Positions 34,151-44,537 of a stretch of DNA of 64,000 nt are shown piece after piece. The notes under the pieces are model-generated. The model was given only the letters and a program-made list of their open reading frames with translations, searched no databases and was not told the DNA's origin. The number at the start of each line of letters is the position of its first letter. The first letter of the stretch is position 1. The stretch comes from Carettochelys insculpta (Eukaryota > Chordata > Testudines > Carettochelyidae), in assembly GCF_033958435.1 (NCBI RefSeq), contig NC_134139.1, forward strand, positions 202,785,501 to 202,849,500. The letters are read 5' to 3'. The translations under genes and the position numbers were made by a program.

Positions 34151-36598
34151 TAGAAGATCTTTACTGTCTGATTGCAGTTTGAATCACTTAGAACACACTG
34201 TTTTTCTGCTCCGCTGCTGAGCTGGATCTGGTTGATGGAGATAAATGTTTGCTAGGTCTAGAATGAACTTGGCTTTGTGGGCGCCAGAGGGCTCTGAATA
34301 CAGTCTCTACACTATGGAGAGGCTCATTTAATAATCCCCTGTACCTAACAGTCAATGGCCTGAGCCTCCTTATATAAAGCAATAGGAATAATGTGTGTCT
34401 GAACATTTGCCTGTCTTACACTGCTGCCTATCACTGTAGGTCTGAGCTCCTTCTCCATAAAATCTGGAGTGAAACCCTGAGTGGACTTTGTGGAGTGCCT
34501 GCACATCTCCTTTTTAGACATCAGGATTCTGGTTGGAGTAGGTTTTGGGGGCGTATATAAGGGGTGTTTGATTTAAGACCATTACAGAAAGGAGTTCTTC
34601 AAAGAGGAAGCTTTGCAATATAGGTCAGTTAGTCTGAATTTGCTTGCTCTCCTCTGGTAGGTTGTTCCTCATTGGGATCCACTTGCTAGCGAAAGCTATG
34701 TCCTGGGCTGTGGGAGCTGCATTGTCCCACAGGAACATAGCTTCCATGGTGGTTCAGAGACGGAAATTCAGTCTCTGATTGTAGCTGGAGCTAGTTCGAT
34801 TAGTTGGCTTCAAAATGAGAATTTGGACCTTAAGATGGCTTCCAGAAGCTGACAGGGAGCGGCTGGAGGAACTTGAGTACGTACCTGGTGAGCTTGCAGT
34901 GGCCTAAGTCATGGAGAGGCAGCATCTTCATATTCAGCTTTGGAAGCGAAGAATTACCATAATCCATCCCGGAGCTGCAAATGGCTGGATTCCTGGGGCC
35001 AGGTCCTCAGCATCAGCGTTTCCTGTGAGCTGTTTCACTTGTGTGGCTACTCAGGAGAGATTCAGTTGCCCTCAACCAGCTTAGCAGAGTGCCCACCCAT
35101 TAGCAGGTAGGTTTTTGTTTCTACTGGTACTGCATATTTACATATGTGAGGGCTTTAAGCCTGGGGGTAGGAGGGTGGGTGGTTTGGGGCCATAGGGGGG
35201 CTCGTCAGACTTGAGAGCTGGCACTTTTTTTCCCCTAGAAAAAAAGCACTGACAAGCTATGGACTGAAACCTCTAAGGTGCAAAGCTACAGGGGGGGTCT
35301 TCTTGCCATCACTACTCTGCAGGAGTTGGTCTTGGCTGGCTGGAGAAGCAGGAGGAGGCCTTGGGCCTGGGCCTCTCCCCCTCACCAGGATGGATGGTAC
35401 TGACTGTCCTGAATACTACACTGACAAGGGAGTCGTAGCACAGTTTGCCACCCCAGACTCATGACTGCAGCCAGACACACTGGGCCCCCTACGCCTTGGT
35501 TTCCTCTGCTGTCCCCATGCAATTCGTCACCTGCATGAGTTCGCCTGTGTAAGCAGGTGAGTGCAGGAGGGTATGAGGGTGTGTGCTTGAAAGCTAGACC
35601 CCCTTTTTCCTTTAATCCAAGAGTGGCATTTAATAAAATACATGAGCGTAACCCTGGGATGGTCTTTAGTGGGAAATGTGGTAACACGTGCTACCTGGTG
35701 GTCCAAGCTTAGCCAGAAGGAAAATAAGAACCTGAGGCATCTGTCACTTTGCCTAATGAAGGCTGTGAGTCTTCAGTAGGAGGTGAGAACCCTTTGTAAT
35801 GCCTGCATGAATTAAGACTGAGATACCTATCTGAGTGTGGGTGTCAGTTTGCTGTTGGCAGTGAAATCCATAGCTTGCTCTGAAGAGTCATTCTGTGTAA
35901 TAGCTGCCAGGTTTTTCCATCCAAGAATGACCCTGCACTCCAGTCTCATTTTAATTTTAGATTATTTTTATTCTTTGTGTTTCTTTTAAAAAGTCCCATT
36001 GACATGGGGTTTGCTGGTCCTCTTTGTGGCATAAATTCCGCCTCTACATTTCTGGAGCTTGGCAGGTATAAGGTCAAAGGCAACGTGACAAACAAATAGC
36101 TACATCTGCCACATTCACTTCCCATTACTGCAGCCTGGTTGAGAACAGGCAGATTTATGGATCTGATGCCTCAGGCCCATTAGTGTGAAACCAATTACAG
36201 TGTTTTGCTGAAAACCACAATAGTGTTATGCAGATGAAAGTTGCATCAGGGCCCGCCTTTTAGCAGGAGTTATTCCCCTTTCTCTGTAACACACTCGGGA
36301 CTTTTTCTAAGAAACTAAACCCAGAATATCTCCAACCCATTGTCACCAAGAGAGCCTTAAGATGTAACATACTGAATAACGATTGCTCAGAAATCATTTT
36401 CAGGCCAGTGACTGTGATCAGACCCTTTCTGCGAAGATAATACTCAAGCTCAAAACCAAGTGGCATGGGCCTGTCAATTCCTATTGAAGACGGTGGTAAA
36501 ATTCTCCTTTTCTTTATTGAGAGAAGAGGAACTTCAGAAAATCCTGGCTAGGGACATGGTATGTCTCTGTCAGGCTGCTTTTTATTGCAGGACTTAGA
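34151..36598. other. Intergenic sequence, nothing recognised
   Basis: No coding exon, SINE or LINE with clear ends between the DNAJC27 3' flank and the MITE at 36599. An AATAAA occurs near 35632 in apparently unique sequence. Confidence 0.45.
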
Positions 36599-36766
36599 AG
36601 TTATGACTACGCTAGCCCCCTGCTTTGAAAAGGGAGATGCTAATGAGACACTTCAGGAATATGCTAATGAGGTGCTTCAATGACTATGCAGCATGTCATT
36701 AGCATAGCCCGACATGTCTCATTAGGATCCCTCTTTCAAAAGGATGGGGCTAGTGTAGCCATAGCC
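36599..36766. mobile_element. Short Harbinger-like MITE (168 bp)
   Basis: Left end AGTTATGACTACGCTAGCCC; right end complement GGCTATGGCTACACTAGCCC. 3-bp duplication AGA (36596-36598, 36767-36769). The interior repeats GATGCTAATGAGAC-type words in inverted order. Same family group as 28243-28658. Confidence 0.8.
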
Positions 36767-37130
36767 AGAGATGTATTTCGTTCCCCCAAAACGGAATATT
36801 GTCACTGGTAATTAACAGGTAGAAATGTCTTCTCTGCCCCTATGCAGCTGTGAGCACCAAATCTGGAGAATCCAGCATGTTTCTGACCCATGTCTGTACT
36901 GTTACTTTACCATTGCGCCACATGTAAAGGCCATGGAAGGGGACTTGCTTGTTCTGGAGCAGTTCGCCATGAAGAGTCATGTGAAGAGACTAAGTTGCTG
37001 CAGTGGATTCTGGCAAGCCTTGGGAGATCATGTTTAAAGCTAACAGTAAAACAGGGATGGGCAAGAAATGGTCCACAAGCCTTATAATTTGGCCTGCCCA
37101 CCACTAGGGCTTCAAAGCAGGGAAAGTATT

Positions 37131-37690
37131 GGAGGGGTAGCCGTGTTAGTCTGGATCTGTAACAGCAACGAAGGGTCCTGTGGCACATTATAGACTAACG
37201 GAAAAGTTTTGAACATGAGCTTTCCTGAGCACAGACTCATTTCATCAGATGCTGGGCATGGAAATCTGCAGGGCCAGGTATAAATAAGCCAGAGCAAGGG
37301 TGGGGATAACAAGGTTAGCTCAGTCAGCGAGGATGAGGCTTACTACCAGCAGTTGATCTGGAGGTGTGAACACCAAGGGAGGGGAAGCTGCTTTTGTATT
37401 TAGCCAGCCATTCGCAGTCTTTGTTTAAGCCTGAGATGAGGGCCTTGAATTTGCAGATGAATTGTAGCTCAGAAATTTCTCTTTGGAGTCTGGTCCTGAA
37501 ATTTCTTTGCTGTAGGATAGCTACTTTTAAGTCTGCTACTTTGTGGCCTGGGAGATTGAAGTGCTCTCCGAAGGGTTTTTGTATATTGCCATTTCTGATA
37601 TCTGATTTGTGCGCGTTTATTCTTTTACGTAGAGACTGTCCTCTGTGCCTGGAATAACAGCCTGTAAACATGCGAAGCAGGGTTTATTTG
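37131..37690 (-). mobile_element. Penelope-like element 3' part with GIY-YIG endonuclease remnant
   Basis: The minus frame 37324-37671 (115 residues) contains RGQSLRKRINAHKSDIRN, PFGEHFNLPGHKVADLKVAI and an ending like that of the 22630-23090 copy. The arginine and H-x-N-type residues match the later half of the GIY-YIG fold used by Penelope-like elements. The tail on the + strand starts GGGGTAGCCGTGTTAGTCTG at 37134, then TCCTGTGGCACATTATAGAC and TTTCATCAGATGCTGGGCAT. The reverse transcriptase is missing. Confidence 0.85.
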
Positions 37691-38438
37691 GGACCAGGGT
37701 AACAGGAAGAGCTGTGGGTCAGGACTGTGGAGCATCGACCGAACTGTGCTGGATAACCAGAAGTGCAGAAGCTGGGGAGGGCTGTAGATCAGGACTGAGG
37801 TTGGTTAGCCAAAGTGCATAGAAAAGCAAGGTGCTGTTAGCAGGCTCCCAGGTGCTTAGGGCTTCAGTGGATAGAAAATTTGCACACAGTCCTCCCTTTT
37901 CCTTCCTGCCACACGACCTAGTTTTCTAAAGGAGATCAGGCCTAAAGGTATGTCTAAACTTACCAGAAGATTGATCCAGTCAGGGCTGATTTTTGAGGGT
38001 TCAATTTAGCAGACCTAATGGGGGATGTGCTAAATTGAACCATCAGGGCTAGACAGTAATTCTCGTGAGGAGTAAGGGAGGTCAACAGGAGAGTTTCTCC
38101 CATCAACCTCCCTCTGTGTGGACAGCCTGGTAGGTGGATCTTAGATTCATCAGTTCCAGCTACGCAATTCAAATGGCCAGGAAGCAGTGTGGTAATGCTA
38201 AAGGGACAAACTTCCATGAAACTTCCCAGGTGTGTTCTAGGTGGCAAAGAGAGACATCAGCCTCCTAAGAATGAGAAAGTGGTAAAGAAAATATGCTCAT
38301 GCTCTATGGGCACAGGGCTGGGAAACTTGCAAGAATGTGGTATGGTGCCACGGCATGGCAAGGTGGGCTATCATGGATGCTGCAGTAAGTCAGACTTCCC
38401 CAAAAATGTGTGAAACATAAGCATACCTGGCTGAGACT

Positions 38439-39035
38439 TTAATGGAGCTCTCCAAAGTGGATAAGCACTCCATCCCCAGAAATATTAACCAGCTGTTCTA
38501 CCACCTCACCCCACCTGCAGCCTGCTTGTAACAGTTTAAAAAAATATGCCCAACAGAAGTAAACCTCTGCCCTAACCCAGCCGCGATCCGCTTGAAGCAG
38601 TTTAAAAAAACATACACAGCAGAAGAGCCCTCTCCAGCATTGCTGGACTCCAGAGCAGTCAGTGTTGATGTGTGGACTGGCTCCAGGGTGAGACAGACAG
38701 AGCTCCTGGCTGGCAAGATCAGCTTCCTCAGCCAGCTGATGAATTGCTTCACTGGTGTCTTCCTCTTTATCGGCCTCCATCTCCTCACCCTTGCTGCTCT
38801 CACCAGAGAGCTGGGCGGTGTCTCCTGAGGAGTCCATGGTTGGTTCCTTCCCAAGAATCCCATGGAACTGCTTGTAGAAGTGGCATGTTTTGGGAGATGG
38901 CCCAGATCGTCCATTGGCTTCTTTCACCTTCTGATAATTCTGCATGAGGTCCTTGATTTTGACCCAGCATTGCTGAGCGTCCCTGGTGTATCCTTTCTCT
39001 ACCATGTCCTGGGAAATCTTCCCATAAACGTCCAT
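38439..39035 (-). CDS. Myb/SANT-like DNA-binding protein of a Harbinger-type transposon (degraded)
   Basis: 198-residue frame. Residues 1-45 (MDVYGKISQDMVEKGYTRDA to QKVKEAN) form the helix-turn-helix end of a Myb/SANT-like trihelix domain (QCWVKIKDLMQNYQ). The next part, SPKTCHFYKQFHGILGKEPT, is the conserved FYxxLxxILG segment, and an acidic tail follows. In PIF/Harbinger elements a second protein with this domain helps the transposase bind DNA. The first third of the domain lies in another frame (38800-39111, MEMRDPISAW), so the gene is frameshifted. The last 60 or so residues run into sequence without resemblance. An ordinary host gene is less likely, given the TIRs around it. Confidence 0.7.
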   Translation of the reverse strand: MDVYGKISQDMVEKGYTRDAQQCWVKIKDLMQNYQKVKEANGRSGPSPKTCHFYKQFHGILGKEPTMDSSGDTAQLSGESSKGEEMEADKEEDTSEAIHQLAEEADLASQELCLSHPGASPHINTDCSGVQQCWRGLFCCVCFFKLLQADRGWVRAEVYFCWAYFFKLLQAGCRWGEVVEQLVNISGDGVLIHFGELH

Positions 39036-39520
39036 CTTTCTTTTGCTGGTTCACAGTTTGCTCAACACAGATTTCATCACCCCACGCAGAAATGGGATCC
39101 CTCATCTCCATGCTGGGGCTCTTTTGTGACTCTTAGACCTCTGATCAGAACTAGAACCCTGAGAACTCATGATGACCAGATGTGATCATTCCTGAGGTGT
39201 GATGCTAATGTGTGCTCTCCATGCTGGCCAGGAAGAAAATGAATCAAATTCCCGTGCTTCCTGTTACCTATTTCCTGTGCACCAGGAGACCAGCGGAAGT
39301 GAAAGCGGCCAGAATGGGGCATTGTGGGATACCTCTGGAGGCCAATAAAATTGAATTAAAGGAAGGCTATTTCCACACAAACATTAATTAGACCTTTTAA
39401 ATTTGAACTTGGTGTTACACCGGTTGGGAGGAGTCAGGCAAGAAAGTCAACCTAATGGTATTTGCAGTGAAAGTCACATTGTAAAATCGAGCTAAGTGCC
39501 TTAAAATTGACTATATGCTC

Positions 39521-39663
39521 TAGAAGTCCTGTGGCACCTTATAGACTACCAGATATTTTGGAGCATAAGCTTTTGTGGGCAAAGACAAAATATGTTAGTC
39601 TTTAAGCTGCCACAGGACTTCCTGTTGTGTTTGAAGATACAGACTAACACGGCTACCTCTCTG
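39521..39663. mobile_element. Two Penelope-like tails head to head in one insertion
   Basis: 143 bp bounded by the exact 10-bp duplication CTATATGCTC (39511-39520, 39664-39673). The left half reads AGAAGTCCTGTGGCACCTTA then GGAGCATAAGCTTTTGTGGG. The right half is the reverse complement of the same tail (CCACAGGACTTCCTGTTGTG, CAGACTAACACGGCTACC). Inserted in the Harbinger-type element. Confidence 0.88.
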
Positions 39664-39692
39664 CTATATGCTCCAGTGTAGACAAAGCCTAA

Positions 39693-40753
39693 GAGATGTA
39701 AACTGTCCCAGATGAAGAACAATGCTAAAAGTCCCCAACGGCAGAACAGGCGGAGGATGGCGAGGGTAATGCTACAGCAGCTGTGAAGGTGGATGAAGGC
39801 TGCAGTGGACAGGAGACTCCCCACTGTCGTGGATCCCGTGCCATTAAACCTGAGCTTTCTATCCATCACGGATTGTGTGGTGGCTGCAGTGCAACAGTCC
39901 CCCCATGTTAAAAGAAGTCACACACACAGGCAGCTTCCTCTGCGCACTACTCTCAAACTTAAGCCTTATGGCAACCGGAGCAGGATTGTGAAATCAGGAA
40001 GGTTTGTCATGAACTAGCACGTAGGTGGTGGACGTACGTACCATCCATTCCGTTTTGAGGACCGAGGTGGTAGAACGGTCCAGCTGCTGCACCCACAATT
40101 GAGCAGCCCTGTTTAGGATCCGCTGTGCTCTCCCCATGTGGGGTGGGGGCTAGGAGAAAAGAGTAGCAAAAACTACCCCGCGTTGCTCCAACAGCTACCA
40201 ACACCTGCCCCTTCTGTGATAAGACCTGCTGCTCCAGAATTGGGCTGACCAACCACCAACGGACTCACAAATAGGGAGTGAGATGAAGACGTCCTACTCA
40301 TTATTGAGTGACTGCCTGCCTGCAGGTTCTGGGGACTCATCCCTCTGCAGAGGGTCACTCAGGTGGAGGGTGAACTCCAGCCCCTCTGATCCTGGGCCCT
40401 TTTGTTTGGCTACACATCAGGCTCCTTCATGCTTCGTCTATGCCCTGGAGGGGGCAGGCATGTAAGTGCACATCACTTGCCTGTAGGCAGAGGACAGCTC
40501 TCCTCTTACTGATCCATTGGAAGCAGGAAAAGATGATGGCTTTCTAGGACGACTGTTTCTCCCCACTTCCAACCAGCACCAATGCTTGCAAGGTCCTGGG
40601 AGACGAACTCTTTAGGGCAGCGAGGGGCAACCTCAGCTAGTGAGTGGGCTGCATGAGTGGCCCTCCTTCATCTCAGTACAGTGATGGTTGTGGATGGGGA
40701 CAGTTAGGGTATTGTGATGATAAATACACTGAAGGCTCTGTGCTGCTCAGATG
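39693..40753. other. Intergenic sequence, nothing recognised
   Basis: Short frames on both strands without family resemblance. May contain old DNA transposon sequence. Confidence 0.4.
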
Positions 40754-41062
40754 GGGCTGTGTACGCACCTGGCGGGTTTGGTGTTGTGGTTGGAAAAAAA
40801 CCTATGAGGACGAAAACCAGCAGAATCTGGCAATGTGGCACGTGGGCAAAGGTAAATGCAGTGTCTCATGGGCCATGCATGGAACCCATTGCCTGTGGCT
40901 GCTCGGGGCTGCGTCCACACCTGGCGGGTTTGGTGTTCTGGTTGGAAAAAAAACCTATGAGGACGAAAACCAGCAGAATCTGGCAACGTGGCATGTGGGC
41001 AAAGGTAAATGCAGTGTCTCATGGGCCATGCATGGAACCCCTTGCCAGTGGCTGCTCAGTGC
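40754..41062. repeat. 152-bp tandem duplication (two units)
   Basis: The segment with CACCTGGCGGGTTTGGTGTT, then CTATGAGGACGAAAACCAGC and CATGGGCCATGCATGGAACC, occurs at 40766 and again 152 bp later, with only a few differences. 152 is not a multiple of three. Both strands are open across the pair in some frames, but no known protein is encoded. Confidence 0.9.
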
Positions 41063-41485
41063 TGCGGAGTGAGGCTGGAGGGTCTTTCCTCTCTGGCAGA
41101 GTTCTCGAAAGCCTGTTGCTTGATGCCCACCAATTTATCTTTGGGCATTGACAGGCTGACCATGGCGTTTTACTGCACGTTCTTGGACATCCTCAGCCTG
41201 GACTTTACCATCATTTGATCTCAGAGTAGGAGCTCCCCTTGTCAGGTAGGTGGGCCCTGCTTGCTGTGCTGCTGAAGACAGGGAAGTGATGTGACTGCAG
41301 AACTGATGTTCGGTATCTCTATTCAGCATAGACCACAGGATCGCAGCTAAAGCTATCCTATTACAGCTCTAATCTGTGCTGGCAGACACAAACCATCCAT
41401 ACGCTGTCCTAGGCCAGACCATTTTTGATAATATCCACAGTAGTTCCATAAGGTTGATTCATGGTATTGACAGTACTGCTGAGCC

Positions 41486-41770
41486 ATGGCACCCTGCAGC
41501 CCCCAGACACCCCCCCAAACTCAGCTTCTTTCCCAAGTCACCCACACACCCTGCACCCCTGACACTCCCAAACCCTGCTTTTCCCCCAAGCCACTCAGGC
41601 ACCATGCAGCCCCAACACCCCCCAAACCCAGCTTCTCCTCTAAGCCACCTGATGTGCTCTGCAGCCCCCACCCACGCCTCCAAGCCCACCTTCTCCCCCA
41701 AGCCACCCCCAAACCCTGCAGCCCCCCACACAACCCCAAGCCCAGCTTCTCCCCCAGGTCACTCCATTAC
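41486..41770. repeat. C-rich minisatellite, about 56-bp unit, 5 degenerate copies
   Basis: Units start near 41492, 41549, 41603, 41658 and 41715 with TGCAGCCCC-like sequence, followed by CAAACCCAGCTTCTCCCCCA and AAGCCACC. Immediately upstream of the ADCY3 CpG island. Confidence 0.8.
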
Positions 41771-41849
41771 TTCAAGCCCCACTCACCTACTGCCCCCCAG
41801 CCACTAAGCGCCTTCCATCTCCTCTCCCCCACCCCAGACATCACCATGC

Positions 41850-42960
41850 ATTCAGCCTCGGCCCGCAACCGGGGCAAACCCCGCTCAGCCGCCCTCTTCC
41901 ACCCGGGCAGCCCCGAGCTCCCGCCCGCCACCGCTCGGCGGCCAGGCGCGTTGCTGCGGGGGCCGCTGCCCGCACGCAGCGGGGGATTCCCGGGTGCCGC
42001 AGCAGCCTCCCCGGGAGTGGCGCGCGCAGGCCCTGCCGCTCCACCCGCCCCGGGGCCGCCGAGCCCCGCCCCGCCCCGCCGGCGGGGGCTGCAGAGCGGG
42101 CTCCGCTCCGCCTCCCCCTGAGCCGGACCCGCAGCCGCCTCTGTCCCCGCAGCAGCCGGTCCCTCGCCCGCTTCCGCGCTGCCGGCAGCCTCCCGCTCCC
42201 CGCCTGCACGGCGCAGTTGGCTCCAGCCCAGCAGCCGGCTGCAGCGCCGCCCCGCGCGGGGGTTTGCCGGGCTGAGCGCCGAGCCGAGCCGAGCCCAGCC
42301 CCGGCGGGCGGGCGGGCTGCCCACGTGCGCCGCCGGCCGCGCACTTGGGTGATTTTCTTCTCCCTTCAATAACTGCAAGCGACGCCCCTCCCCCCGTCAT
42401 TTCTTCGCCGGGTGTCTGTGCCCCGCAGATCCCACCCGCCCCCCTCTGCGCACCGGCTCCTGCAAGAGCCCCACTTGGGCGGCCGGGGGGAGAAGGGAAT
42501 TGTCCCCAGAACAACCCCCTGCCACCGCCCCAGCCCAGCCCAGCCCGGGGAAGGGAGAGGCGGAAAACGCACAGGCGCTGCAGTTGCTTCCCCAGACACC
42601 AGCTGTTGGGCGTGGAGGAGGATGCAGAGCGGGGAAGCCTGAAGATGGATGAGGCGAGAACCCGGAGGCAGAGGGGCCGCCCTGAGCGAGGCTTCCTGCT
42701 GAGAGGGGCGCTCAGCTCCTGAAGAGACGCCGCTCTGCTTGGGACTCCGCCACCGAGACGTTCTTCTCCTCCGGGCTGGACGTGGGCTCGGCCGAGAGCG
42801 AGCCGAAGCCAGAGCAGCCTGGAATCTAGGAATGTCCTGGGCGTGCCAGCAGCTCCCCACGCCTGCACTCTCCCGGGGAAGGAGGCGACCATTTCCCAGA
42901 GCCCAGCTGTAATTTCAGCACCCAAGGAGCACCCCCTGCTGTCAGGGCTGATGGTGAGCT
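41850..42960 (+). promoter_or_regulatory. ADCY3: ADCY3 CpG island promoter and non-coding first exon region
   Basis: Extremely GC- and CpG-rich, with several GC boxes (CCCCGCCCCGCC near 42063) and an E-box CACGTG near 42323. No TATA box is seen at a sensible place. The coding exon begins 0.9 kb downstream, so this is the natural promoter. A candidate splice donor (ATG|GTGAGC, 42953/42954) and a strong acceptor (T-run then TTAG, 43107-43108) suggest a non-coding exon 1 and a second exon from 43109 through the coding start. That intron is inferred. The 434-residue minus frame here is a GC artefact. Confidence 0.75.
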
Positions 42961-43108
42961 GGGCTTCTCCCCAGCACAGGCCGGGCGAAGGACTGCCTGG
43001 ATTGAGGAGGGGGCTGAAAGCAACAGTTTGGAGCATGCAGGGTTGACAGATCATTGCCTCCCCGGCTGACCTCCTGTGCCCCCTGCGCTTGCTTTGTTTT
43101 TTTGTTAG

Positions 43109-43862
43109 AGGCATCTGGATACTAACCCACCTTCCTCCATTCCTGCTCTCAGCTGGATGAGACTCAGAAACCCACAAAGTGCATGGCATGGCCAGGCAGC
43201 GCTATTCCTCTCTTTGCCCCCCTGCGGAGGGGGGAGCAGGTGTGATTTGGGGACTTGAGACCCCGCTGCTTTGAGGAACATCTTCCTGGGTTCAGATTGC
43301 AAACGGTTGCTGGAGACGGACAGTTAAAGGGGGAATAAATTGGGAAGGGAGGAGAGACGCCTCAGATTCTCGGCTTCTCCGCTAAGGCGGCCGTGAGATG
43401 TTTCTGTCCTTGGTAGGCTAGAAGCTGTTTGGATTAGTACTGGAGGGTGGCTGGAGGGAGCTTGAAGTTGCTGGTTGCAGCTCGTGATTCTCTTTGTTGG
43501 CGCCTCACCAGGTTTTTTTAATGTAATTTCATTTTGGTGACATTGGAAGGGGGTGTGAGTGGGAAGGGAGGGGGTGTTGCAGAACAGCCAGCTGACGGCT
43601 GCAGCGCTGGGGGAGGCAGTGGAGTCATTCCTCCCCCACCCCCCGTTGGCACGTTCCCCCATTGGCTGGGCCGGGGTTTCTGATCAGAAGGTCGGGGTGA
43701 GGGAGGATGTGGGCTTGAGGGGGAGATGCCATCGCTGTTGCCTCCTTATGCTCGCATCCCGGTTACCCTGAGGTAAATGGGAGCCTGAGCTCCTTGGCGT
43801 AACCGTGGGCCGTAGACGGTGCCTGTTTTCCAAGGGTCGGCTGGGAAAAGTAGGCAGGCAGA
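43109..43862 (+). other. ADCY3: Probable 5'UTR part of the ADCY3 first coding exon
   Basis: Follows a strong pyrimidine tract and AG at 43107-43108. No in-frame ATG with coding continuity before 43863. A later acceptor (CTGTTTTCCAAG near 43840) is possible, which would make the 5'UTR part much shorter. Confidence 0.4.
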
Positions 43863-44537
43863 ATGCAGGGGAACAGGGGCTTCACCGAGCCGGAGTACTC
43901 GGCAGAGTACTCTGCCGACTACTCGGTCAGCCTGCCCTCGGACCCCGAACGTGGGGTGGGCCGGACCCATGAGGTGACCGTCAGGAACTCGGGCTCGTGC
44001 CTCTGCCTGCCACGCTTCATGCGGCTCACTTTTGCACCTGAGTCCCTGGAGAACCTCTACCAGACTTACTTCCGCCGGCAGCGCCACGAGACCCTCTTGG
44101 TGCTGGTGGTCTTTGCAGCCCTCTTTGACTGCTACGTTGTCGTCATGTGCGCTGTGGTCTACACCGCGGACAAGCTGGCCACCATCGTGGTGGCCTCCGT
44201 CGGCCTGGCTGCCCAGATCTTGCTCTTCATCCTGTGCAAGTACGGGCTCCTGCCAGACCGCATCTCCCGCAAGTTCATGCCCTACATCCTCTGGATTCTC
44301 ATCACCGCCCAGGTATTCTGCTACCTGGGCCTCAACTTCGCCCACTTCCATGAGGCCAGTGACACCGTGGGCTGGCAGGCCTTCTTCATCTTCTCCTTCT
44401 TCATCACTCTGCCCCTGCGCCTCACGCCCATCGTGCTCATCTCAGCCACCTCCTGCGGCATCCACACCCTGGTGCTGGGGGTCACCATCGCCCAGCAGCA
44501 GCAAGACTCGATCGATGGCATGACTTTGCTTCGGCAG
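43863..44537 (+). CDS. ADCY3: ADCY3, first coding exon (adenylate cyclase 3 N-terminus, residues 1-225)
   Basis: 675 nt, 225 codons, ending in phase 0 at CAG|GTGAGG. The protein makes cAMP from ATP; in vertebrates type 3 is the cyclase of olfactory and primary cilia and is stimulated by Golf/Gs. This exon encodes the cytosolic N-terminus ([20 protein letters not shown], then [14 protein letters not shown]) and most of the first membrane domain. Hydrophobic helices lie at about 78-98, 105-126, 139-160, 172-190 and 190-210. Near-identical in plan to the human protein. The start is chosen because the conserved [10 protein letters not shown] stretch follows directly. The catalytic C1 and C2 domains lie in later exons outside the window. 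The minus-strand frame 43746-44351 is an antisense shadow. Confidence 0.97.

Larger units (their letters stand above)
37946..39689 (-). mobile_element. PIF/Harbinger-type transposon carrying a Myb/SANT-like gene
   Basis: Left end AGGTATGTCTAAACT; right end complement GGCTTTGTCTACACT. TAA on both sides (37943-37945, 39690-39692) matches the TWA target duplication of PIF/Harbinger. About 1.6 kb without the nested Penelope tail at 39521-39663. It encodes the DNA-binding partner ORF but no DDE transposase, so it is non-autonomous. Confidence 0.75.

Noticed and set aside
41376..42121. Proline-rich + frames (143 and 211 codons)
   Set aside because: Generated by the C-rich 56-bp minisatellite and CpG island.
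41767..43189. Minus-strand frames of up to 434 codons over the ADCY3 promoter
   Set aside because: Extreme GC content lowers stop frequency. The composition is low-complexity (Gly, Ala, Arg, Pro) and the CpG island is better explained as promoter.
43746..44351. 201-codon minus-strand frame
   Set aside because: Antisense shadow of the conserved ADCY3 coding exon.
44032..44523. 163-codon + frame inside the ADCY3 exon
   Set aside because: Alternative frame with Ser/Pro-rich low-complexity translation; the ADCY3 frame is clearly the real one.
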